A stretch of DNA of 64,000 bases from Hyphomonas beringensis (GTDB taxonomy: Bacteria; Pseudomonadota; Alphaproteobacteria; Caulobacterales; Hyphomonadaceae), in contig NZ_AWFF01000001.1 of the NCBI RefSeq assembly GCF_000682755.1, positions 1 to 64,000 of the forward strand, written 5' to 3'. Made by a program: the position numbers and the translations under genes. This document shows positions 1 to 8,216 of the stretch, in pieces (within the stretch, counting starts at the first letter, position 1; each line of letters begins with the position of its first letter). The notes beneath the pieces were generated by a model. It was not told where the DNA came from. It saw nothing but the letters and a program-made list of their open reading frames with translations, and ran no database searches.

Positions 1-56
1 CCGGGTTCAAGCGGGCCCGCAAGGCCCTTCATGCCAGAGCCAGCAAAGGAGACTAG
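1..56 (+). CDS. possible C-terminal tail of an upstream ORF (partial)
   Basis: Reading from base 3, a frame stays open for 17 codons and ends at a TAG at 54-56, just before the DUF736 start codon at 59. The encoded tail is strongly basic (several Arg and Lys) and ends in SKGD. The ribosome binding site of the DUF736 gene (AAAGGAG, 45-51) would lie inside this tail, as is common in tightly packed operons. Too little is present to name a family, and a chance open frame of this length is quite possible. Confidence 0.25.
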   Translation, partial: GFKRARKALHARASKGD

Positions 57-58
57 AG

Positions 59-370
59 ATGGCAACAATTGGTACCTTCAGCCAGAAGGACGGAAAATGG
101 ACCGGGACGATCCGGACCATGACGATCAATGTGAAAGCGCAGATGGTGCCGGTTGCCGAACCGGCAGAAGGCGGGCCGGCTTACCGCATCTTCGCAGGCG
201 GCGCCGAGCTAGGTGCGGCCTGGCAGGAAGAGAGCAAGGATGGCGAAACCCCCTACCTCGCCGTGAAGCTGGATGATCCGGGGTTCGACAAGCCAATCCG
301 GGCTGCCTTCTTCGAGAAGGAAGAGGATGGTAGCGGCGTGCTGGTCTGGAACCGGCAGAAGCTGAACTGA
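59..370 (+). CDS. DUF736 family protein
   Basis: A 103-residue protein that begins MATIGTF, the characteristic start of the DUF736 family. These are small cytoplasmic beta-rich proteins common on plasmids, ICEs and islands of alphaproteobacteria. Their biochemical function is not known. The conserved blocks near the start (residues 1-20) and the AAFFEKEEDGSGVLVWNR-like end are visible, and the length is typical. A clear AAAGGAG ribosome binding site lies at 45-51, seven bases before the ATG. It is followed after 17 bp by the AlpA-like gene in the same direction, so both probably belong to an operon reaching in from left of the window. It serves here mainly as a marker of mobile DNA. Confidence 0.85.
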   Translation: MATIGTFSQKDGKWTGTIRTMTINVKAQMVPVAEPAEGGPAYRIFAGGAELGAAWQEESKDGETPYLAVKLDDPGFDKPIRAAFFEKEEDGSGVLVWNRQKLN

Positions 371-387
371 ACCGGAGACGTGTCGTC

Positions 388-768
388 ATGGGATATGAAT
401 TGCGGACAGGCGGACTGGAGTCGCTCAAGCACCTCGCAAAGGATGTCTATTCCTTTGGTCCGGGGCCCGGGTCCAACGCGAAATCGTCCCGTGACGACAC
501 GTTTCGCCAGCTCATCGCCAACAACAGGACTGTGCGGCGCCCCGAATTGCGCAAACTGGTTCCCCTGTCTGACACGACGATCTACGAACTTGAACGTCGG
601 GGGAAATTTCCAAAGCGCTTCTACCTAACACCCAAATGCGTCGTCTGGCCGCTCAAGGACGTGCTCGAATGGATCGAGGAGCGTCGGCGTATTACTGAAG
701 ACGGGCGGCCCGAAGACACGCCTGTTCCCGACGTTCATCAGCGGAAGAGCCGCCCGACATGTAATTGA
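388..768 (+). CDS. AlpA/excisionase-type winged-HTH regulator
   Basis: A 126-residue protein whose residues about 50-100 match the AlpA/MerR-like phage regulatory domain: a short 'LSDTTIYELERRGKFP' helix-turn segment, then a basic 'W'-containing wing and a 'WIEER' helix. Such proteins bind DNA and commonly activate or direct excision of prophages and islands. The N-terminal 45 residues are low in recognisable features, longer than in a minimal AlpA (about 70 residues), and may be linker. A GGAG at 374-377 precedes the ATG. The gene sits in the same direction as the DUF736 gene and upstream of the mobile mystery pair. It is a candidate recombination directionality factor for the integrase at 1942-3216; that role is inferred only from context. 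Confidence 0.75.
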   Translation: MGYELRTGGLESLKHLAKDVYSFGPGPGSNAKSSRDDTFRQLIANNRTVRRPELRKLVPLSDTTIYELERRGKFPKRFYLTPKCVVWPLKDVLEWIEERRRITEDGRPEDTPVPDVHQRKSRPTCN

Positions 769-776
769 GCGCCACA

Positions 777-849
777 AAACAGGTAGCGGCCTGTTTACAA
801 AATATTTTAAATAAGGATATAGCCTGTTTTTAGAATCGTAAAAAACAGG
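777..849 (+). promoter_or_regulatory. two inverted repeats, probable autoregulatory operators
   Basis: Two inverted repeats built on the same half site lie between the AlpA-like gene and the HTH gene at 860. The first is AAACAGG (777-783) with CCTGTTT (790-796), six bases apart. The second is CCTGTTTTT (823-831) with AAAAACAGG (841-849), nine bases apart and in the opposite arm order. The DNA around them is AT-rich, as expected of a promoter. Because the downstream gene encodes an HTH protein paired with a Fic protein, these are likely operators for its autorepression. Protein binding is inferred. Confidence 0.65.
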
Positions 850-859
850 TTGCAGCCTT

Positions 860-1315
860 ATGAAAAAGACCCGCCAACGCTCGCGCCAGGCCCTGGACCA
901 GCGTTTCTCGACCATTCGGGAAGCGGTAGATTTTGCGCGGCCAAAGTCAGGTTGGGTACGGACGCTTCGGGAGGCGCTGGGCATGACCCGTATCCAGCTC
1001 GGAAAACGCATGTCGATCACGCCGCAAAGTCTTGCTGACATCGAACGCTCTGAAACCGAGGGGAAGATCCGCTTGGAAACGCTTGAACGTGCTGCCGACG
1101 CGCTTGATTGCGAAGTTGTCTACTTCCTCCTGCCGCGGGACCGGCTAGAGCAACGCGTCATGAACCGCGCCCGTGAAATCGCGGCGAAACAGATCCGAGC
1201 CATCTCTCATACAATGGCCATGGAAGATCAGGCTGTGCCTGACAAGGAACTGAATGAGCGGATCGACCGGTTCATACGAGAGAGCCTCGATGAGCGCGAC
1301 CTCTGGGAGTCCTGA
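860..1315 (+). CDS. mobile mystery protein A (HTH DNA-binding, probable antitoxin or repressor)
   Basis: A 151-residue protein with an Xre-like helix-turn-helix at about residues 35-85 (LREALGMTRIQLGKRM, then SLADIERSE), followed by a helical C-terminal part. The start MKKTRQRSRQALDQR and the overall form match 'mobile mystery protein A', a family always paired with 'mobile mystery protein B' on mobile elements. Its stop overlaps the start of the Fic gene (TGATG, 1313-1317), so the two are translationally coupled. Inverted repeats just upstream fit autoregulation. By analogy with HTH-antitoxin pairs it is inferred to control or neutralise the Fic partner. No clear Fic inhibitory motif ([S/T]xxxE[G/N]) was found in it, so direct inhibition by the usual mechanism is not supported. 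Confidence 0.85.
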   Translation: MKKTRQRSRQALDQRFSTIREAVDFARPKSGWVRTLREALGMTRIQLGKRMSITPQSLADIERSETEGKIRLETLERAADALDCEVVYFLLPRDRLEQRVMNRAREIAAKQIRAISHTMAMEDQAVPDKELNERIDRFIRESLDERDLWES

Positions 1316-1914
1316 TGACTGACCTGTTTCAGGAACCAGACGACGCAACGCCCCTCGATCCTGACGAACGGGCAGGACTTCTGCAGGACTGGATCGCAAC
1401 ACGCGCTGAACTGAACGCTGCAGAGCAGGACAATATCGATACCGCCGCCGCCTGGGTCTTCCGGCGGCGGCGCGCACCCATCCTCAGCGTCGAATTCACG
1501 AACGACCTGCATCGCCGGATGTTCAATGACGTCTGGGCGTGGGCAGGCACTTACCGCGCGACCGAACGCAATGTCGGCGTCGCGCCTTATATGATCGGCG
1601 TCCAGATGGCCCAGCTATTCGACGACGCAAATTACTGGGTCGACCACGAGACCTATCCCGCCGACGAGATTGCAGTTCGCCTGCATCACCGGCTCGTCGC
1701 CATTCACCCTTATCCCAATGGGAACGGGCGCCTTTCTCGCATGATGGCCGACCTCCTGATCCAACGCTTGGGCCAACCAGCCTTCAGCTGGGGCAGCGAG
1801 GTCCTGGGTGGCCAGATTGCTGACATGGGCGAGCTCAGAGGCCAATACATTGCAGCCCTGCGTGCGGCGGACCGCCATGACATCACTGCCCTGATGGAAT
1901 TTGCACGGTCATGA
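1315..1914 (+). CDS. mobile mystery protein B, Fic-domain protein
   Basis: A 199-residue Fic-fold protein. The Fic core motif HPYPNGNGRLSR lies at residues 131-142, with catalytic H131, the anion-binding GNGR loop and the final Arg all present. Residue 135, usually Asp or Glu for Mg binding in AMPylating Fic enzymes, is Asn, which to my recollection is usual in this subfamily. An N-terminal helix (about 22-48) containing RAELNAAEQ precedes the Fic core. Fic enzymes transfer AMP or another nucleotide moiety to a protein hydroxyl; the target here is unknown. The gene is coupled to the HTH gene before it, giving a toxin-antitoxin-like layout, and ends 27 bp from the convergent integrase. A role in element maintenance is inferred. 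Confidence 0.87.
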   Translation: MTDLFQEPDDATPLDPDERAGLLQDWIATRAELNAAEQDNIDTAAAWVFRRRRAPILSVEFTNDLHRRMFNDVWAWAGTYRATERNVGVAPYMIGVQMAQLFDDANYWVDHETYPADEIAVRLHHRLVAIHPYPNGNGRLSRMMADLLIQRLGQPAFSWGSEVLGGQIADMGELRGQYIAALRAADRHDITALMEFARS

Positions 1915-1941
1915 GGCCAACATTGGCGCTTGCGAGCAAGA

Positions 1942-3216
1942 TTATGGATCGAATTTAGGATCAAGCTGGAGATCAAAACCCAATTCAGCCGATGCCGGCG
2001 GCGTAAGCACCGGTTGCCTTTGATGCCCTTGTGACCACGCATCGATTGTGTCCGCCCATTCCTGCATCATGTGACGCCGGCCATCGGCATACTCGGCCTT
2101 GTTATAGACACCGCGTGACGTGCGACGGTCTTCATGGGCGAGCGCCTTTTCGACCCAGTCCCGATTGAAGCCGAGCTCATTCAGAAGCGTAGAACCGGTG
2201 CGCCTCAGATCGTGGACGGTGAACCGTTCCAGCGGCAACCCCGCCTCCTGAGCCGTTTCCCAGGCCGCCGAGGTTAGTCGATTGAGCGTGGCGTTTGAGA
2301 TCGGCTTGTAGCAGTCGTAGCGGGACGGAAAGACATAGCGCGATCCTCCAGCGCAGGTCTTGAGTGCCACAAGAATATCAAGCGCCTGACGTGACAGATA
2401 GACATTGTGAGGCAGTCCCGTCTTCATCCGCTCCTTCGGGATGGACCAGACCGCGTTGTCGAAACTGATTTCGTCCCAGGTCGCCAGGCTGACTTCGGAT
2501 TTCCGCTTCATGGTAAGCAAGATGAATTTCAGCCCGAGCTTGAGCGTTGGGGTCGCGATCAGCTCTTCGAGCACGCTGTAGAAGATCCTGATCTCGAGCG
2601 GTGAGAGAGACCGGTCCCGCGGGCGCACTTTGGCGATAGAGGCCGGCGCAACTTCGTCAGCAGGATTATCGACCTTCACGCCATGCAGCCTGGCATATTT
2701 GTAGATCAGATGGACAAATTCCCGAACGTGAAGCGCCGTAGACGGAGCGCCACGCTTCTTCACCTTCCCGCACAGGGCCCGGAGATCCTCCGGTGTAACC
2801 TCACTCAGCAGGTAGCTCCCAAAAGCGGGAAGGATGTCCCTGTTCAGAATGTGCCGGCGCATGTCGCGCGTGCTCTCGGCCATGTCATCGCTGTCGATCC
2901 ATCGATTGGCCATGTCGGAGAATGAACCCGCTTCGGACAGGCGCGTCTTTGACCGCTTCTTCTCCTTGGCCGGCGAAACACCAGACTCTACGAGCCGCCT
3001 CGCATCCATGCATTTCTCGCGAGCCGCTGCCAAACCGACGCCCCCGCTCCCGTAACGCCCGATGGTCAGCGTCTCTCGACGCCCATTGATCCGGTAGTCA
3101 TACCGGAACGTCACAGTCCCTACAGGTGAGACGGTTACATACATGCCATCCCGATCCGCGACCTTGTAAGTTTTATTCTTTGGTTTCAACGCCTTGATGG
3201 CTACGTCTGTCAGCAT
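1942..3216 (-). CDS. int: P4-type tyrosine recombinase/integrase
   Basis: A 424-residue integrase. Residues 1-90 form the DUF4102-type arm-DNA binding domain, about 95-195 the core-binding SAM-like domain, and about 200-385 the catalytic domain. The catalytic set is complete: Arg238 (in KRKSEV), a Lys in the KERMKTG hairpin, H335-x-x-R338 (in HDLRRTG), H361 and the likely nucleophile Tyr371 (VYNKAEY). The gene reads away from guaA and its start lies 293 bp from the guaA 3' end, the usual position next to an att site. The spacer is packed with TTTACCGTCA-like repeats that could be its arm sites. The length is normal, so the enzyme is probably functional and the element may still be mobile. Confidence 0.93.
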   Translation of the reverse strand: MLTDVAIKALKPKNKTYKVADRDGMYVTVSPVGTVTFRYDYRINGRRETLTIGRYGSGGVGLAAAREKCMDARRLVESGVSPAKEKKRSKTRLSEAGSFSDMANRWIDSDDMAESTRDMRRHILNRDILPAFGSYLLSEVTPEDLRALCGKVKKRGAPSTALHVREFVHLIYKYARLHGVKVDNPADEVAPASIAKVRPRDRSLSPLEIRIFYSVLEELIATPTLKLGLKFILLTMKRKSEVSLATWDEISFDNAVWSIPKERMKTGLPHNVYLSRQALDILVALKTCAGGSRYVFPSRYDCYKPISNATLNRLTSAAWETAQEAGLPLERFTVHDLRRTGSTLLNELGFNRDWVEKALAHEDRRTSRGVYNKAEYADGRRHMMQEWADTIDAWSQGHQRQPVLTPPASAELGFDLQLDPKFDP

Positions 3217-3234
3217 CCTAACCCTTTCCGGTCA

Positions 3235-3419
3235 TTTTTACCGTCACTCGAAATGGCGACGGTAAAACCTGACTTTTCCCTGTTCTTTCAATTGCCTAGC
3301 TCTCTATTTTTACCGTCAGGGGCAATTTTGGCTTGACGGTAAATGGCAATTTAGAGGGATAGGCCGGGAACGCATACCGTCAGCTTTACCGTCACCGGCT
3401 CGCATTTGGCGGTAAAAAA
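3235..3419. repeat. seven TTTACCGTCA-like motifs, probable integrase arm/excisionase sites
   Basis: A TTTACCGTCA-type motif occurs seven times in 185 bp, in both orientations. Forward copies: 3235-3246 (12-base TTTTTACCGTCA), 3307-3318 (same), 3375-3382 (core TACCGTCA) and 3385-3394. Reverse copies: 3257-3267 (CGACGGTAAAA), 3334-3343 (TGACGGTAAA) and 3408-3419 (GGCGGTAAAAA). Four of them form closely spaced opposing pairs. They lie exactly between the integrase start and the guaA 3' end, where P4-like integrases have arm-type sites. They could also be operators for the integrase promoter. No protein-binding evidence is available from sequence alone. Confidence 0.8.
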
Positions 3420-3480
3420 TGGTGATAGGAGTCGAAAGAAATACGCCACTAAGCGTTTGAACCTAATGGCGTTTTTAAAA

Positions 3481-3530
3481 GATTTCGAAAGATCATGAGA
3501 GTGATGAAATCATTCCCACTCGATCGTGCC
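3481..3530. other. probable attachment-site region at the 3' end of guaA
   Basis: The element meets the chromosome at or just before the last codons of guaA (stop codon at 3510-3512, minus strand). The terminal guaA sequence encoding GTIEWE is intact, as happens when an incoming element restores the gene end. The exact crossover cannot be fixed, because the second copy of the att core must lie left of base 1. I looked for a second copy of the guaA end within 1-3480 and did not see one. Confidence 0.5.
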
Positions 3531-5072
3531 GGGGGGTTTACTGGTCACGTCATAGACGACGCGGTTCACGCCTTTGACTTCATTGATGATGCGTGTTGCA
3601 ACGCGGCCGAGGAAGTCATGCTCGAACGGATAATAATCCGCGGTCATACCATCTGTTGAGGTCACCGCGCGCAAGGCGAGCACAGCTTCATAGGTACGCT
3701 CATCGCCCATCACGCCGACCGTATTGACCGGTAGCAGTACGCTGAACGCCTGCCAGATTTCATCATAAAGCCCCGCCTTGCGGATCTCGTCGATATAGAT
3801 CGCATCGGCCTTGCGCAGCGTGTCTGCTTTCTCGCGGGTAATCTCGCCCGGAATACGGATAGCAAGGCCCGGCCCCGGGAATGGATGGCGGCCAATGAAG
3901 CTATCCGGCAGGCCAAGCTCGCGGCCCAGCGCCCGCACTTCGTCCTTGAACAGTTCACGCAGCGGCTCAACCAGTTTCATGTTCATGCGTTCCGGCAGGC
4001 CGCCCACATTGTGATGGCTCTTGATCGTCACACTCGGCCCGCCAATGGCCGATACACTCTCGATCACATCCGGGTACAGAGTGCCTTGCGCCAGGAAGTC
4101 TGCGCCGCCGATCTTCTTCGCTTCTTCTTCGAACACATCAATGAAGAGGCCGCCAATGATCTTGCGCTTGCGTTCCGGGTCCGACACACCATCAAGCTTG
4201 CCGAGGAACAGGTCTGACGCATCCACGTGCACCAGCGGAATATTGTAATGCTCGCGGAACAGGCTGACCACCTGCTCGCTCTCGCCTTGGCGCATCAACC
4301 CGTGATCGACATAAACGCAAGTCAGCTGCTCGCCGATCGCTTCGTGGATCAACACTGCCGCAACGGAGGAGTCGACGCCGCCGGAAAGTCCGCAGATCAC
4401 GCGCCCCTTGCCCACCTGCTCGCGGATCTTTTCGATCGCCTCGGCGCGATAGGCCGCCATTGTCCAGTCGCCTTTCAGGCCGGCTACGCCATGCGTGAAA
4501 TTACGCAGCAATTCGCGCCCGTGAACCGTGTGAACGACTTCAGGGTGGAACTGCGTACCGTAAAATTTCCGCTCCGGGTCTGCGATGATGGCATAGGGCG
4601 CCCCGGGAGATTTCGCGATCACACCAAAGCCGGGTGCCATCTCGGCGACATGGTCACCATGGCTCATCCAGACCTGCTCTGTATCGCCGCCATGGAACAG
4701 GTCTGACAGGATCGGGTCATCTACAACCTTCTCGATGAAGGCCCGCCCGAATTCACGGCTGGTGCCGCTCTCAACCTTGCCGCCCAGCTGCTCCATCATC
4801 ACCTGCTGACCATAGCAGATGCCCAGCACAGGCACGCCCAGCTCGAAGATGGCATCATCGGCGCGCGGGCTGTCTTCCCATGTCACACTGGAAGGTCCAC
4901 CAGACAGGATCACGGCCTGCGGCCCATAGGCCTCCAGAAAGGCGCCATCCACCTTGTTGAACGGGTGAATTTCACAATAGACGCCGCTCTCACGCAGGCG
5001 GCGGGCGATCAGCTGCGTCACCTGGCTGCCGAAGTCGACAATGAGGGCGCGTTCGTGTCTCTGCTCAGTCAT
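3510..5072 (-). CDS. guaA: GMP synthase (glutamine-hydrolysing)
   Basis: Converts XMP to GMP using glutamine and ATP, the last step of guanine nucleotide synthesis; soluble homodimer. The 520-residue protein has an N-terminal class I glutamine amidotransferase (residues 1-200) with nucleophile Cys86 in GICYGQQ and the His176/Glu178 pair in FHPEV. The ATP-pyrophosphatase domain carries SGGVDSS at 230-236, and the C-terminal dimerisation domain ends in GTIEWE. The frame stays open 23 codons further upstream, but [15 protein letters not shown] is the natural start by family alignment. The gene is complete despite a mobile element abutting its 3' end. It is a monocistronic minus-strand gene; guaB lies 4.5 kb away rather than next to it. 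Confidence 0.97.
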   Translation of the reverse strand: MTEQRHERALIVDFGSQVTQLIARRLRESGVYCEIHPFNKVDGAFLEAYGPQAVILSGGPSSVTWEDSPRADDAIFELGVPVLGICYGQQVMMEQLGGKVESGTSREFGRAFIEKVVDDPILSDLFHGGDTEQVWMSHGDHVAEMAPGFGVIAKSPGAPYAIIADPERKFYGTQFHPEVVHTVHGRELLRNFTHGVAGLKGDWTMAAYRAEAIEKIREQVGKGRVICGLSGGVDSSVAAVLIHEAIGEQLTCVYVDHGLMRQGESEQVVSLFREHYNIPLVHVDASDLFLGKLDGVSDPERKRKIIGGLFIDVFEEEAKKIGGADFLAQGTLYPDVIESVSAIGGPSVTIKSHHNVGGLPERMNMKLVEPLRELFKDEVRALGRELGLPDSFIGRHPFPGPGLAIRIPGEITREKADTLRKADAIYIDEIRKAGLYDEIWQAFSVLLPVNTVGVMGDERTYEAVLALRAVTSTDGMTADYYPFEHDFLGRVATRIINEVKGVNRVVYDVTSKPPGTIEWE

Positions 5073-5583
5073 GTCGCCCGATAGCCGAGGAAGAAGGATT
5101 CGTCCATATCCGGCAGGCGTCTTGGGCCGTTTAAACTGCAATCATGCGCGCTTCAACGGCGTCTCGCTTTCCAGCCACTGGCTGACCTGATGGCCAAAGC
5201 GAAGTTTTACCCCGTCCACACACGCCATGCTGATCCGGCATTGAGACAGCGCAGACTGTGACCATGCCTCTACCTGGACATCCGAGAATAAGGCAGGAAC
5301 ACAGCCGGATGGAACAGCCCAAAGGGCCCGAATGGCTTCAGATACAGGCCCTGCGGTGAAAGCGCGATGCTGAGGCACAGGCTGATGAACGCGACCGGAA
5401 AGGCGAACAGAATGACAATGAAAACAAGTATGGCGCGTCCCTCACCTCAAACCCGAATATCGCCATCCCGCACGTTCCATGACAAGCCCCGATGAAATGC
5501 CCGGCGCCACCGCAGCGCACCGCCTTGACGGCTTGCGACCCATCTGCCCTATGCTCCCCTCTGCTGCCAAGAGAGGCCCGAGC
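5073..5583. other. 511-bp intergenic region, possible gene remnant
   Basis: This gap separates the divergent starts of guaA and the hydroxylase-like gene, so it should contain both promoters, but none stands out. On the minus strand a frame of 58 codons (5446 down to the stop at 5270) encodes a strongly hydrophobic stretch such as ILVFIVILFAFPVAFISL with no usable start codon. A neighbouring minus frame (5378-5142) gives a plausible soluble tail ending ETPLKRA. Together these could be a frameshifted remnant of a small membrane protein gene, but this is weak. Confidence 0.3.
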
Positions 5584-6738
5584 ATGGATGCAAAGCTACA
5601 GCAGGCCCGCAACATAGCGAGACAAGGCATGCAGGCGCTTTCTCAGCGTCAGGGCGCCGCCGCAGAGGCCGCCTTTGGGCAGGCCATCGAACTCGGCTGG
5701 ACTGGCGCGGACATATGGATTCTCCTGTCACACGCCCGCTCTCTGAAAAAGGATATCACCGGCACGGAAGCCGCGCTGCAAAAGGCCCTAAGCCTTGAGC
5801 CGGAAAACCCGCGCGCCCTGCTCTATATGGGGTCCTTTCTGGAATCGTGCAGCCAGCATCTCCGTGCACGGTCATTCTATGAGCAAGGCATATCTTTTGC
5901 CGTAGCGGCGCAGGACCAGACACCCGAACTGGCAGACCTGATAAACCGCGCGCGGCGGTTTCTCGCCAATATGCCCAAGGATGTCCGCCACCCGGTCGAT
6001 GATTTCATCGACGTGCACAATCTGGGCGGCGACCCCGAAGATGAATTGCTGATCCAGTCACTGCAGATCCTGGCAGAGCGCAAACGCCCCTTCGTGTCTC
6101 AGCCCTCACGCTTTCTCTATGCAGGACTGCCCAATCGCCAGTTTTTCCGGCGCGACGAATTAGAGTGGACCGGCGCGCTGGAAAGCCAGACAGACGCTAT
6201 AAGGACGGAACTGGAAGGGTTGTTGGCCCGGCCCGAGGCCTCACGTTTCGCTCCCTATGTCGAAAGCAACAGTCAGAAAGGGGCACCGAACGACACCCCG
6301 ATGACGAACAATCCGGACTGGAGCGCATTCTATCTAATGAAACAGGGCAAACGCGTGGAGGAGAACATTGCACTCTGCCCGCAAACTATGGCCGCGATAG
6401 AGGCCATAGGCGATGATGCCTTCCCCTCGCCCCAGCCATCTGTGCTATTCTCACAATTGAAGCCCGGCACGCGTATCCCGGCGCATGTCGGCATGTTTAA
6501 TACGCGTCTGATCTGTCACCTGCCGCTGATCATTCCGGAAAAATGCGGCTTCCGCGTGGGGAATGAGACGCGCGAATGGACACCCGGCGAGATGTTCATC
6601 TTCGACGACTCCATCAATCACGAAGCCTGGAACGAAAGTGCCGAGCCTCGCTTCATCCTGATTTTTGAAATCTGGCGTCCGGAACTGTCAGCCCGCCAGC
6701 GTCGCTTACTAACGGAATTGTTCGCCCCAGGCTTTTGA
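5584..6738 (+). CDS. TPR and aspartyl/asparaginyl beta-hydroxylase domain protein
   Basis: A 384-residue cytoplasmic protein. Residues about 1-130 contain TPR-like helical repeats (for example 'LSLEPENPRALLYMG'), and the C-terminal 180 residues match the Asp/Asn beta-hydroxylase fold, a double-stranded beta-helix 2-oxoglutarate/Fe(II) oxygenase. Likely metal ligands are the His in RIPAHVG and the His in SINHEAWN; RVGNETREW and GEMFIFDD are typical conserved blocks. The usual substrate is a protein or peptide Asp/Asn side chain, but bacterial members are mostly uncharacterised. The open frame extends upstream to 5479, but the Met at 5584 (MDAKLQQARN) starts the recognisable helical region and is preferred. 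It converges with rsmB and abuts it without a gap. Confidence 0.82.
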   Translation: MDAKLQQARNIARQGMQALSQRQGAAAEAAFGQAIELGWTGADIWILLSHARSLKKDITGTEAALQKALSLEPENPRALLYMGSFLESCSQHLRARSFYEQGISFAVAAQDQTPELADLINRARRFLANMPKDVRHPVDDFIDVHNLGGDPEDELLIQSLQILAERKRPFVSQPSRFLYAGLPNRQFFRRDELEWTGALESQTDAIRTELEGLLARPEASRFAPYVESNSQKGAPNDTPMTNNPDWSAFYLMKQGKRVEENIALCPQTMAAIEAIGDDAFPSPQPSVLFSQLKPGTRIPAHVGMFNTRLICHLPLIIPEKCGFRVGNETREWTPGEMFIFDDSINHEAWNESAEPRFILIFEIWRPELSARQRRLLTELFAPGF

Positions 6739-8046
6739 TTAGCCTGCCTTGCGCAGCACCGCGAAGAAGAATCCATCCGTGCCGGCGCGGCGTGGCGTCA
6801 GACGCACGCTGCCTGTTGGTCCGCGATAGCGTTTCACGGCGGCGGCGCCCTCTTCCGTCAGCAGGCCGGAGGCAATCGCCGACTCTGCCGCATCTTCCTC
6901 CGTAAACTCTGGATGCGTCGCCAGGAAACCCGCCACGCGGTCCTCATCTTCTTCCATCAGGAAAGAGCACGTCGCATAGAGCAGCCGCCCGCCGGGCTTC
7001 ACGAAAGCACTCGCGGCCGCAAGGATCTCTTCCTGCTCCTGCATGCGTTTTTCCAACTGCTTCTCTTTCAGGCGCCATTTCGCGTCCGGGCGGCGACGCC
7101 AGGTGCCGGTGCCGGTGCAGGGCGCGTCCACGAAGACGAGATCCATCTGCGCTGTCAGGTCGACCAGCTGCGTTGGCTCGCTTGGGTGAACCAGCTGCAC
7201 ATTGTGCGCGCCGGAGCGTTTCAGACGCGGGATCAACGCTGAGAGGCGACGTCCGTCAATGTCATAGGCAAAGATCTGTCCCTTGCCCCGCATCTGTGCC
7301 GCGATGGCTAGCGTCTTGCCGCCGCCGCCCGCGCAATAGTCCAGCACCTGCTCGCCCGCTTGCGCATGGGCTGCAGCCGCCGCGATCTGGGAGCCTGCAT
7401 CCTGCACCTCGACCCAGCCCTTGGAATAGGCCGGAATGCTCTCAAGGCTCGCCTCGCGTTCGCTCGGATCGCGCGCAGGGATGTGGAACGCATTGACCAG
7501 CAGCGGAGACTCCTCAGCCTTTGCGCTGCGCAGCGGTTGGGACGCCTTCTCCGCATCCACTTTCAGCGTGTTTACCCGCAAATCGACATCCGCGCGCACC
7601 GCCATGGCCTGCGCCTCGACGACCGCCTCCTCGGCGAACACACGCGCCATCATCGGCGCCATCCATTCCGGGAAATCCCCCTGCACATGCGGCGGCGCGA
7701 CCGGGTCTGGCGCCATGACCAGACGTTCGCGCTCTTCCAGCGTCAGCTTGCTGGGCGCGTGGTCTTCATCCATCGCGTCGTCAATCTGGCGGATATTCCA
7801 GCCCCAGGCATGTGCCAGCGCACCCAGGATCAGGCCGCGTGGGCTGTCATCCCCCATGGCGTGGGCAATGGAGTTGCGCTTGCGCAGCGCGTCCAGCACA
7901 AGGCCGCTGACCCAGGCCCGGTCCTTGGACCCGGCATAGCGCGCCCGCTTGCCCCAGTCCCGCGCAGCCGACTTCACCGGTTGATGCCGGTTCAGCACGT
8001 CTGTCAGAACATCGATAGCTGCTGCGATACGTCCGCCATTGCGCAT
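6739..8046 (-). CDS. rsmB: RsmB/NOP-family rRNA (cytosine-C5) methyltransferase
   Basis: A 435-residue RsmB-like enzyme that probably methylates C5 of a cytosine in 16S rRNA (C967 in E. coli) with SAM. The N-terminal NusB-like RNA-binding domain covers about 1-115. The Rossmann methyltransferase domain has the SAM loop DYCAGGGGKT (236-245) and both catalytic cysteines: Cys310 in DAPCTGTGTWRRRPD and Cys360 in YATCSF. The two-cysteine arrangement (C5 attack and release) is diagnostic of the family. It converges with the hydroxylase-like gene. The start MRNGGRIAAA is the only good one near the 5' end. Which cytosine it modifies is inferred from family membership. Confidence 0.9.
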   Translation of the reverse strand: MRNGGRIAAAIDVLTDVLNRHQPVKSAARDWGKRARYAGSKDRAWVSGLVLDALRKRNSIAHAMGDDSPRGLILGALAHAWGWNIRQIDDAMDEDHAPSKLTLEERERLVMAPDPVAPPHVQGDFPEWMAPMMARVFAEEAVVEAQAMAVRADVDLRVNTLKVDAEKASQPLRSAKAEESPLLVNAFHIPARDPSEREASLESIPAYSKGWVEVQDAGSQIAAAAAHAQAGEQVLDYCAGGGGKTLAIAAQMRGKGQIFAYDIDGRRLSALIPRLKRSGAHNVQLVHPSEPTQLVDLTAQMDLVFVDAPCTGTGTWRRRPDAKWRLKEKQLEKRMQEQEEILAAASAFVKPGGRLLYATCSFLMEEDEDRVAGFLATHPEFTEEDAAESAIASGLLTEEGAAAVKRYRGPTGSVRLTPRRAGTDGFFFAVLRKAG

Positions 8047-8216
8047 GGGAATTGCCTCACGGGTTCAAATCAAGCGCCCTGTTAGCGCGCGAGGCCCGAT
8101 AAGGGAACCTGCGGTGTCAGCAGCACTCCAGGGCTCGCCGGCCCCGCTTCAATGCATCGCCTTGCCCGGGCACGGGAATTGTCGTCCTATGCCGTCGACT
8201 GTAAGGGAGCCGCTAT

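Larger units (their letters stand above)
1..3509. mobile_element. guaA-proximal end of an integrative element (partial)
   Basis: What is seen: a DUF736 gene, an AlpA-like regulator, a mobile mystery protein A/B pair and a complete tyrosine integrase lie directly beside the 3' end of an intact guaA. Motif-rich non-coding DNA separates the integrase from guaA. What is known: the 3' end of guaA is a recurrent target of genomic islands and prophages in Proteobacteria, and DUF736, AlpA and mobile mystery proteins are typical of mobile DNA. Inferred: positions 1-3509 are one end of an island that continues left of the window. The distal att site and any conjugation genes cannot be seen. Confidence 0.8.

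Noticed and set aside
5073-5141. Longer N-terminus of guaA
   Set aside because: Family alignment begins at [15 protein letters not shown]; the upstream codons have no homology.
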